Shown: positions 45,062-53,000 of the stretch, piece by piece
Position numbering within the stretch: the stretch's first letter is position 1
Layout of the letters: each line of letters begins with the position of its first letter
From: Rhodobacteraceae bacterium HLUCCA12
GTDB lineage: Bacteria > Pseudomonadota > Alphaproteobacteria > Rhodobacterales > Rhodobacteraceae
Assembly: GCA_001314715.1 (NCBI GenBank)
Contig: LJSV01000011.1
Location: 48,313-112,312 of the forward strand
Direction of reading: 5' to 3'
DNA: 64,000 bases
The notes under the pieces: generated by a model
Told to the model about the DNA's origin: nothing
Databases searched by the model: none
What the model saw: only the letters and a program-made list of their open reading frames with translations
Translations under genes and position numbers: made by a program

Positions 45062-47307
45062 TGAGCGAGAAACGCGTATCCGTTCGCCTGCGCGCCGAGG
45101 GCGGGGGACAGGTGCGCGCCGAGTTCGAGGGCGTCGGGCATTCCGGCGAGCGGGCGTATCGGCGCATCGGCGAGCGGGCGGAATGGACCGGGCGCATTTT
45201 GCGCCGTGTCATGGGGTTCCTGGCCGCGGGCATTTCGCTGCAGCAGCTCAATTCGATGACGCAAAGCTACACGCAGATCGGCAACGCGCTGCGCGTCACC
45301 GGTGTTGCGGCCGAGGATGTCTCCGACGGGATCGCCCGGCTGGGCGCGATCGCGCAGCGCACGCGCTCGCCGCTGGAGGCGATGGCGCAGCTCTTTCAGC
45401 GGGTGTCGATGGCCTCGACCGAGCTCGGCGCCAACCAGGCGCAGATCCTGCGCTTTACCGAGAACATCGGCCTGGCGCTGGCGCAGCAGGGCGGATCGGC
45501 CGAGCAGGCCTCGGGCGCGCTCTTGCAGCTCAGCCAGGCCCTGGGCAGCGGCACGGTGCGCGCCGAGGAGTTCAACTCCATCCTCGAGGGCGCGTTTCCG
45601 ATCGCGCAGGCGGCTGCGCGCGGCATCGACGAGGCTGGCGGTTCGGTTGCGCGGTTGCGCCAGCTGGTGATCGACGGCGAAGTGTCCTCCGAGCGGTTCT
45701 TCGCGGCGATCCTGTCGCAAACCGAGGAACTGGAGCGCACCTTTGCCGAGACCGATCCGACGATCTCGCAGGCCTTTGGCAACATGCGCACCGCCATGGT
45801 GCTGTATCTGGGCGAGACCGACCGGGCCCTGGGCGCCAGTGCGGCGCTGGCAAGCGGCATCCTGCTGCTTGCCGACAATATCGATATACTGGTCTCGGGC
45901 GCGATCGGGCTGGGCATCGTCGTGACCGGGCGCTGGCTGATCTCGCTCGGGGCGCTGCGCGCGCTCATGGTGGCCGTGAATGCGACTTTCGCCGTGACGG
46001 GCGGGTTGCTGACCGGTGGTGTGGCGGGCGGACTGGCGGCGGCGGCCAATGCCACGTTGGCCTGGCGCGCCGCGCTGGTGGCGTTGCGCGGGGCGCTGAT
46101 CCTGACGGGCTTTGGCGCGCTGGTGGTCGGGGCAGGGGTCCTGGTCCATCTCTTCACGCAGCTGGTGCGGGGCTCGGGCGGTTTCGGCAATGCCTTGCAG
46201 CTCTTGGGCGATCTGGCCCGCGCGACATTCGCCGGCATGGGCAATGTGGTGCGCGCCTGGGGTGACGGCTTCCGCGCGATCACGCTTGATCTCGAAGCGA
46301 CGTGGACGCGGTTCGTGGGGTATCTGGCGCAGAAATGGGCCGATTTCCTGGGCATGATCGCACCGACCTGGAACGGCGTCATGGAGCGGTTGGGCGTCGA
46401 TCTCGAAATCGATGCCCTGGGCGCGGAAGCCTATGCCTCGGCGCTCGAACATGCCGCCGAAAGCCGCGCGAGCCTGGCCGAGGAGATGCGCCGGCGCGAG
46501 CGCGACGGGCTCGCCACGGCCTTTGATGAGACGCGCGAGGCCTGGGCGGCATTGCTCGCAGCCATGGAAGCGGCCGATGATGGCGCCAATGGCGGGATGG
46601 AGGATGCCCTGGCATCGGCCGAGGACCTGGCGGCGGCGCTGCGCGAGGCAGGTGAGGCGGGCGGCCGGGCAGGCCGGCAATCGGCCGATGGCGCGGACGA
46701 GGCGGCGCAGGGCTGGAAGCGCGTCTCGCAGATCATGTCGAAATATGCGACCGAGTCGATGGACTGGGCCTCGAACCTGGGCGGCGGCATCGTCAACGCG
46801 TTTCGCTCGGCCGAGAATGCGCTCGGGGACTTCGTGCGCACCGGCAAGGTGGATTTCCGCGGCCTGGTGCAATCGATCCTGGCCGATATGGCGCAGATTG
46901 CCGCGCGGCAGTTCATCTTCGGCCCGCTCTTGCAGGCTTTCTCGGGGTTGCTCGGCGGGATCGGCGGTGGCGGGGGTGGCAAGATCCTGAGCGGCACGCT
47001 TGGAGCGGCGGCGCCGGCGCTGGCCGGTGGGGCCGCGGCCGGGCTTGGCGGCGCGCTGGCGGGCGGGCTTGATGGCATGGGAGGCCAGCGCGCGCTTGCT
47101 GCTGCACCTGCTGGCACTGCCGCGCCAACGCGTGGCGGTACGCCCAGCCGGCTGGATATCGGCTTCGATCGCAGCATGGACGGCTTCCGCGCCCAGCTCC
47201 GCGATGAAAACGGACAGCTGATCCAGGAGGCGTTCCAGCATCACGATCGCCATGTGCTGCCGGACGCGGTTCAGCACATCATCCGCAACCCGAGGGAGAA
47301 GAACTGA
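45061..47307 (+). CDS. Tail tape measure protein
   Basis: This 748-residue protein begins with a tape-measure TMP_2-type domain (RRVMGFLAAGISLQQLNSMTQSYTQIGNALRVTG), continues with long helices, has hydrophobic stretches in the middle (about 280-370) and a glycine/alanine-rich part near 620-690. The C-terminus (RDENGQLIQEAFQHHDRHVLPDAV) is usual for such proteins. At roughly 0.15 nm per residue it predicts a tail of about 110 nm. Confidence 0.9.
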   Translation: MSEKRVSVRLRAEGGGQVRAEFEGVGHSGERAYRRIGERAEWTGRILRRVMGFLAAGISLQQLNSMTQSYTQIGNALRVTGVAAEDVSDGIARLGAIAQRTRSPLEAMAQLFQRVSMASTELGANQAQILRFTENIGLALAQQGGSAEQASGALLQLSQALGSGTVRAEEFNSILEGAFPIAQAAARGIDEAGGSVARLRQLVIDGEVSSERFFAAILSQTEELERTFAETDPTISQAFGNMRTAMVLYLGETDRALGASAALASGILLLADNIDILVSGAIGLGIVVTGRWLISLGALRALMVAVNATFAVTGGLLTGGVAGGLAAAANATLAWRAALVALRGALILTGFGALVVGAGVLVHLFTQLVRGSGGFGNALQLLGDLARATFAGMGNVVRAWGDGFRAITLDLEATWTRFVGYLAQKWADFLGMIAPTWNGVMERLGVDLEIDALGAEAYASALEHAAESRASLAEEMRRRERDGLATAFDETREAWAALLAAMEAADDGANGGMEDALASAEDLAAALREAGEAGGRAGRQSADGADEAAQGWKRVSQIMSKYATESMDWASNLGGGIVNAFRSAENALGDFVRTGKVDFRGLVQSILADMAQIAARQFIFGPLLQAFSGLLGGIGGGGGGKILSGTLGAAAPALAGGAAAGLGGALAGGLDGMGGQRALAAAPAGTAAPTRGGTPSRLDIGFDRSMDGFRAQLRDENGQLIQEAFQHHDRHVLPDAVQHIIRNPREKN

Positions 47308-47345
47308 TGATGTTCGGGGTCATGAACCGCGCCGCGCGCGCGGGG

Positions 47346-47639
47346 TCAGGCGTTGGCCACGCGCAGCATCTTCGCGAGGATGTCGAGGGCACGGTGTATC
47401 TGCAGCTCCTCGACGCTGCCCGTTCCGGCGTGTTTGGTCTCCGAAAGTATCGCGTAGAGCGATCGGTAGGTCTCGATGCGCCAGCTGTCACCGGGCATGA
47501 CGTCCTCGCACAGGTCCGCAAGGAGCTTCGTGCTCTGGATGAACGCCGCGATCATCGTCGCGGAATCCTGGGGGATGCTTGCGCCGATCACTTCCTGGGG
47601 CGGAGTGATCTTCAGCGGGCGGTCGCCGTCGGGATACAT
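47346..47639 (-). CDS. Reverse-strand small gene within the tail operon (97 aa)
   Basis: This 97-residue protein (MYPDGDRPLKITPPQEVIGASIPQD...LQIHRALDILAKMLRVANA) is helical. ATG 47639 has GGAGG eight bases upstream; a further ATG at 47654 is in frame. It lies against the direction of the late genes between tape measure and distal tail genes. Probably an accessory gene expressed on its own; function unknown. Confidence 0.6.
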   Translation of the reverse strand: MYPDGDRPLKITPPQEVIGASIPQDSATMIAAFIQSTKLLADLCEDVMPGDSWRIETYRSLYAILSETKHAGTGSVEELQIHRALDILAKMLRVANA

Positions 47640-47733
47640 GGTGAAAGCCTCCATCGACCAGCCAGGGCCGCGAGGTTTCTAGCGCACCACCGCTGCCGGG
47701 CCAAGCCCCCTTGCGTCCGCGGATGATCACATC

Positions 47734-48369
47734 ATGACCGACACGACCTTCTTCGCCGGCCTGCAAATCAGCGCCATTCGCTGGTGGCTGAACGAGCCCG
47801 TCGAGATCAACCGGCTGGGCGACGGCTCGATCCTCAAGGGCAGTCTTGGCGCGGCACTCTGGCGGGGCGAGGCGACGATTGCCAAACGGCATCATCGCGA
47901 TCTCGCCGCCATGGAGGCGCGTATCGCGCGGCTGCAGCGCCCGGGGCAGACGTTCCTGGCCTTCGATCCGCGCTACAACGGCCCGCGCGCCGATCCGGGC
48001 GGGGTGGTGCTCGGTGCGAACACGCCGGTCTTGCACACGCTGGCTGCGAACAACCGCGAGATCCGGATCTCGGGACTGCCGTCGGGCTACGTGATCAGCG
48101 ATGGCGATCTCGTGGGCTGGCAGTATGGCACCAATCCGGTGATCCATGCGCTTCACCAGGTGGTGGCCGGGGCCACCGCCTCGAGCGGCGGGCTGACACC
48201 GCTCATTGAAGTGACGCCCTTCGTGCGCCCCGGTGTGGTTCCCGGCTCCACGCAGGTGGCCCTGGTTCGACCGACCATCAAGGCTGTCCTCGAATCGGCC
48301 GATTACGGACACGGCGTGCGCGTGTTCACGCAAGGCGCAACGCTGCGCTTCATTCAGACCCTGAGGTGA
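47734..48369 (+). CDS. Distal tail protein
   Basis: This 211-residue protein (MTDTTFFAGLQISAIRWWLNEPVEINRL..., GQTFLAFDPRYNGPRADPGG, then a beta-rich C-terminus ending TLRFIQTLR) lies where lambda M/L lie. Its last codons and stop belong to the 41-bp sequence repeated downstream of the BrnTA pair. Probably part of the tail tip baseplate. Confidence 0.7.
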   Translation: MTDTTFFAGLQISAIRWWLNEPVEINRLGDGSILKGSLGAALWRGEATIAKRHHRDLAAMEARIARLQRPGQTFLAFDPRYNGPRADPGGVVLGANTPVLHTLAANNREIRISGLPSGYVISDGDLVGWQYGTNPVIHALHQVVAGATASSGGLTPLIEVTPFVRPGVVPGSTQVALVRPTIKAVLESADYGHGVRVFTQGATLRFIQTLR

Positions 48370-48375
48370 CATGAT
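48335..48375. repeat. Left copy of a 41-bp direct repeat around BrnTA
   Basis: This copy contains the end of the distal tail gene and an ATGAT. The identical sequence recurs at 48969-49009, where it carries the ATG of the next tail gene. No mismatch in 41 bp. The 593 bp between hold only the toxin-antitoxin pair. Confidence 0.95.
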
Positions 48376-48620
48376 CAATCGACGCCGACAATACGACGCA
48401 ATTCGCGGTCGATCCGACTTTGCCAGCCGGGACCGTCCTTCTTGAAGTGTTCGATCACTTCGGGGCTGAGGCGAATCGTCGTGCTGACCTTGGTTTTGTC
48501 GGATTTCGGACGGCCACGCCGAACCTCGGCCCTAGCGAACTTCGCCTGCCATTCGGGCGTGGAGAGGTCCGGCGCGTCATCCTCGAAGTCGGGGTTCATA
48601 TAATTTTTGTTCACGGTCAT
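48375..48620 (-). CDS. brnA: BrnA-type antitoxin
   Basis: This 81-residue protein has a ribbon-helix-helix region VSTTIRLSPEVIEHFKKDGPGWQSRIDRELRRIVG as in BrnA. It should neutralise BrnT and repress the operon. AAGGAAGG lies before ATG 48620, inside the end of brnT. The N-terminus is acidic (DFEDDAPDLSTPEW). Confidence 0.88.
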   Translation of the reverse strand: MTVNKNYMNPDFEDDAPDLSTPEWQAKFARAEVRRGRPKSDKTKVSTTIRLSPEVIEHFKKDGPGWQSRIDRELRRIVGVD

Positions 48621-48852
48621 TGGCCTTCCTTATGCTGATGATGCGGCGCGTTGTGCCGCGTGGTGTCCAAACCAGAACGACCATTCGACCCGCCATGAAC
48701 CCGATGGTGATGAACCGCGGTTCGCCATAGGCGACGCGGTCATCTTCTACACTCATGTGTGGGCCATCGAACGCCTCGCCCGCGTCTGCCATGTCCAGTC
48801 CCCGCGCTTCCAGGGTGGCGTCGCGTTTGGCGCGGTCGAATTCGATCTGCAT
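48577..48852 (-). CDS. brnT: BrnT-type ribonuclease toxin
   Basis: This 91-residue protein matches BrnT: MQIEFDRAKRDATLEARGLDMADAGEAFDG, YGEPRFITIGFMAGR, TPRGTTRRIISIRKANDREQKLYE. BrnT is a RelE-like ribonuclease that blocks translation. The HGxD-type segment of other BrnTs reads ARGLDMAD here, so His is replaced. It is first in the operon, overlapping brnA by 44 bp. Confidence 0.88.
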   Translation of the reverse strand: MQIEFDRAKRDATLEARGLDMADAGEAFDGPHMSVEDDRVAYGEPRFITIGFMAGRMVVLVWTPRGTTRRIISIRKANDREQKLYEPRLRG

Positions 48853-48856
48853 GGAT

Positions 48857-48879
48857 ATTTGTTACTACAAAAAACAAAT
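48857..48879. promoter_or_regulatory. Operator-like inverted repeat upstream of brnT
   Basis: ATTTGTT (48857-48863) and AACAAAT (48873-48879) form 7-bp arms with a 9-nt centre, starting 4 bp upstream of the brnT ATG (48852, minus strand) in locally AT-rich DNA. It is likely the BrnA autoregulation site. Confidence 0.6.
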
Positions 48880-48968
48880 AAAGGCAAGTTCTGAAACTGC
48901 GAAAAACCGGCACGGGTCGGGCGCAATCCGCCGAGGATAGCCGCGACACACTGCCGTCAACCCGAGCC

Positions 48969-49009
48969 GCGCAACGCTGCGCTTCATTCAGACCCTGAGG
49001 TGACATGAT
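48969..49009. repeat. Right copy of the 41-bp direct repeat
   Basis: Identical to 48335-48375. Here the final bases are the start codon of the following tail gene; in the ancestor the two tail genes were evidently joined through a single copy. Confidence 0.95.
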
Positions 49010-49679
49010 TACGATCGATCCGGCCGAACTGGCCGCGCTGGAAGCGCGCGCCGGGGTGGTTGCGCGCACCCTTTTGTGGGTGGAAGCGAAGAACCGCGAC
49101 ACCGGCGAGACCGAGACCATGGGCCTGTGGAATGGCGAGGGGACGCAGGTCTTCGAGATCGAGGGCGAAACCCGGGTCTATCGCGGGCCCGCGCTGCCGA
49201 GCATCTCGCCGATCCGGGGCGGTGTCGGCCTCGTGGTGCGCCAGGTGCGGATGGAGGCGGCGAACCTGAGCGACGAGGTGCAGCAGGTGCTGCGCGGCTA
49301 TGAGGCGCGACTGGCGCGCGTCGAGATTCACCACGCCATGTTCTCGCTGGAAACCAACACCCTGGTGGCAGCGCCGCGCCGCCGGTTCAAGGGACAGGTC
49401 GACAAGGCGCCGGAGATCCGGGCCGAAACCGGCGGCACGAGCCGCGCCGAGATCATCCTCGCGAGCGCCGCGCGTGTGCTTACGCGCACGCTGGCACTCT
49501 TCAAGTCCGATGCCGATCAGCGCGCGCGCAATCCCAACGACCGCTTCGCCGAATACGGCCCCAGCGCCGGGCTCAAGGCGGTCTGGTGGGGCGAAGAGGA
49601 GCTGCGCCGCGGCGGCGGTGGCGGGGAAGGGCGCGGGCGGTGGGACCGCGACGACCGGGGGCGCGATCCATGGACCTGA
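49005..49679 (+). CDS. Minor tail protein (gpL position)
   Basis: This 224-residue protein (MITIDPAELAALEARAGVVARTLLWVEAKNRDTGE..., SISPIRGGVGLVVRQVRMEAANLSDEVQQVLRGYEARLARVEIH) has the look of DUF2163/gpL-like tip proteins, with a glycine- and arginine-rich C-terminus. Its start codon lies at the end of the right 41-bp repeat. Confidence 0.65.
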   Translation: MITIDPAELAALEARAGVVARTLLWVEAKNRDTGETETMGLWNGEGTQVFEIEGETRVYRGPALPSISPIRGGVGLVVRQVRMEAANLSDEVQQVLRGYEARLARVEIHHAMFSLETNTLVAAPRRRFKGQVDKAPEIRAETGGTSRAEIILASAARVLTRTLALFKSDADQRARNPNDRFAEYGPSAGLKAVWWGEEELRRGGGGGEGRGRWDRDDRGRDPWT

Positions 49680-50041
49680 GGGCGTATCTGCGCGCGGCCC
49701 GCGCCCGGCCGTTTCGCTATGGCCGCTGGGACTGCGCGCTCTTTACCGCCGGCTGGGTGGAGTTGCGCACCGGGCGCGATCTCACGCTGGGCATTCGCTA
49801 TGACAGCCTGCGCGATGGTCGCGCGAAACTGGCCGCGGCGGGCTTTGCCGATCATGTCGCCGTCGCGGCCGCGCAACTGCCCCGAATCGCCGTTGCCATG
49901 GCGCAGGAGGGTGATGTCGCGGCTTTGGGGGCCTCGCTCGGCATCGTCGCCGGCGAGCGCCTCGCGTTTCTCAGCCGCCGGGGCGTCGAATACCTGCCGC
50001 TTCTTTCCGCCGATCGTGCCTTCAAGGTGAGACCTCACTGA
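49670..50041 (+). CDS. DUF6950-like tail protein (gpK position)
   Basis: This 123-residue protein with FRYGRWDCALFTAGWVE (a cysteine in NlpC/P60 position) resembles DUF6950 tail proteins that occupy the place of the peptidoglycan hydrolase gpK. ATG 49670 lies inside the previous gene. It is directly overlapped by the J-like gene. Confidence 0.65.
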   Translation: MDLRAYLRAARARPFRYGRWDCALFTAGWVELRTGRDLTLGIRYDSLRDGRAKLAAAGFADHVAVAAAQLPRIAVAMAQEGDVAALGASLGIVAGERLAFLSRRGVEYLPLLSADRAFKVRPH

Positions 50042-53000
50042 TGCGTCTTCTGTCGCTCCTACTCCTGGCTGCCGTCCTGGTGGTCTGCCTCGGCACGCCT
50101 GCGCAGGCCGATCCGCTGTCGGCCCTGTTTCTGAGCCTCAAGGCCTTTGCGGGCACGACGATCGGCGGCCTGATCTTCAAGGTGGCCGCGGCCTTCGTGC
50201 CGACCATGCTGGGACGATTGCTGGCGCAAAAGCCCAAGCAACCGGGCGTGCGCATTGACGGCATGACCGGCGGCGAGGAAATCCCGCAAAGCTTCCCGAT
50301 CGGCCGTCGCAGCGTGCCCGGCCATCTGCGCTATCACAACAGCCACGGCGGCGGCGACACGCCGAACGAGTTCTACCAGATGGTGATCAGCGTCTCGGAT
50401 CTGCCGGGGGTGGCGCTGCGCCGGTTGCGGGTTGGGGACAAGTACACCGATCTGGGCGAGACGCTTCATCCGAAATACGGCGCGCCGATGTTGCGGTTTC
50501 GTCGCCAGGGCCAGGACAACGGCTGGATCCGGTTCTATGACGGCACCCAGACCGAGGCCGATCCCGATCTCGTCAACGCCTATGAAAACGACCCCGACGA
50601 GCCCTGGACAGACAACCACATCGGCTATGGCATCGCCTATGCGATCATCACCCTGCGCCTCAACCGCGAGGTCTGGCAGGGATTGCCCGAGTTTCGCTTC
50701 GTGCTCGACGGCATCCCGCTTTACGACCCGCGCAAGGACACGAGCGTCGGCGGCGACGGGTCCCATCGCTGGGACGATCCCTCCACCTGGGAGTCATCCG
50801 AGAACCTCGCGGTGATGGTCTACAACATCCTGCGCGGCATTCCGCTTCCCGACGGCAATATCTATGGCGGCCGGATCCCGGCCGAGGATCTGCCGCTGTC
50901 GAACGCGATCGCCGGCATGAACGTCTGCGATGTCGACCTGGGCAACCGGCTGCAGTTCACCGGCGGGCTCGAGCTGCGCGTCGATCGCGAACCGGCCGAG
51001 GTGATCGAGGAGCTGCTCAAGGCGGGGCTTGGCCACATCAGCGAGACCGGCGGCGTGTTCCGCACCCGCTGGGGCGCGCCCGATCTGCCGGTCTATTCCT
51101 TCACCGACGACGACATCGTCATTACCGCGCCGCGCCAGTACGACCCGTTCCCCGGCTTGCAGGACACCCACAACGCGATCCGCGTGTCGCATCCGAGCAC
51201 CAGCAATCTCTGGGAGCCGGTGCAGACGCCGATAATCACCAATGCCGACTGGGAAGAGGCCGATGGCGGGCGGCGCCTGATCACGCAGCTCTCGGTGCCG
51301 GCTTGCTTCAATCACGGCCAGGCGCAGCATCTCGCGCGCGCCTATATCGAGGATGCGCGCCGGTTTCGGACGCATACGATCGTTCTGCCGCCCGATGCGC
51401 AGGTCCTCGAGGCCCTCGATGCCACCGAATGGAGCAGCGACAAGGAGGGCTATGCCGACAAGATCTTCGAGGTTACCGAGGTTGAATACCTGCCGTTCTC
51501 TCTTCTGGTGGGTGTCACCTTGCGCGAGCGCGACCCCGCGGACTTCGTGCCCCATCCCGAGGAGGAGCTGCCCCCACCCCCCGAGTTGGACCCGACGCCG
51601 GTCGATGCGCGCACCACCCCCGACACGTCCTGGTCTCTCACCCCGTCCAGTATCCGCGATGCGGCCGACGAGCCCCGCCGTCCGGCGTTCGATATCGGCG
51701 TGGTGCCCGAAGCCTTCCGCGATGCCCGTGCGATCCGGTATCGGGCGAAGGTCGCGGCCACCGGCGAGGTGATCACCTCGGGCCGCTTCTCGCCCGAGGA
51801 CGGCAGCGCGCGCGTGTCCGACGGCGTTGTCGCGGGTGAATCCTACGAGGTGGAAATCCGCCCGATCATGGATCGCGAGACCGCCTGGTCGGATCCGAAG
51901 GCGGTCACCGTGCCGGATGTGCGGCTGCGCGCGGGCGATCTCGATGACAACATCCTGCCCGATCTCTTCGAGGAAGCCGGTGTCAGCCCGATCCGGATCG
52001 TGGACACCCTGCCTGCCAGCGGCGAAGAGAACGAGCTGGTCTGGCTGCGCCCCGAGAGCAAGCTCTATCGCTGGGACGGATCGGAATGGGTCACGGCCGC
52101 CCCGCAGGAATTCGACTGGGATGACTTCCCCGAGGATGCCCGGCCATTGCGGATGGTCGATACCCTGCCGACTAACGGCGAGATGGACGAGCTGGTCTGG
52201 CTGCGTCCTGAGAAGCGCATTTACCGCTGGGATGGATCGGACTGGGTGCCGAATGTCTCGGAGGTGGATGTCGACAGCTTCCCGCCCGAGCTGCGCCCGA
52301 TCGAGGTCGTGACGGCGCTTCCGACAAGCGGCAATTTTGAGGGCCGCCTGGTCCTGTTCGAGGGCGATATCTATCGCTTCCACGATGGGGACTGGACCCG
52401 CAATGTGCCGGCCGAGGCCATCGACGGTGAATTGCTGGAAGAACAGATTGGCGACGGCGCGATCAACACCGCGAAATTCGCAGCGGGTCTGCGCCCGATC
52501 GAGATCGTCAGCACGCTGCCCGGCACCCCGCATGTGCAGGGCCGCACGGTTCTTCTGACGACCGACAACAAGCTCTACCGCAATACCGGTTCCGGCTGGA
52601 CGGCGGCAGTGCCCGCGGATGATATCGCCGGGCAGATCGCCGCAGCCCAGATTGCCGCGCTCGAAGCGTCGAAGATCACGGGCCAGCTGTCGAATGATCA
52701 GATCGCGGCGCTGGCGGCGGCCAAGCTGACGGGACAAATTGCCGAGACCCAGATCTCGGATAGTGCTATCAGCACGCCGAAGCTGGCCTCGGGTGCCATC
52801 ACCACGGCCAAGCTGGCAGCGGATGCTGTGACCGCCGACAAGGTGGCGGCGAACGCGATCACAGCAGCCGCAATCAGCACCGGCTCTGTGACGACCGCGA
52901 AACTGGCTGCTGGCGCCGTTGAGGCCGACAAGATAGCGGCCAGCGCAGTGACGGCCGATAAGGTTGCGGCGAACGCGATTACGGCGGCGAAGCTCGCGGC

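Noticed and set aside
44785..47277. 830-codon minus-strand frame
   Set aside because: Antisense to the tape measure gene; composition shows a shadow frame.
47307..47726. Forward 139-codon frame starting on the tape measure stop
   Set aside because: Although coupled in place, it is antisense to the better 97-codon gene and has a shadow-like composition.
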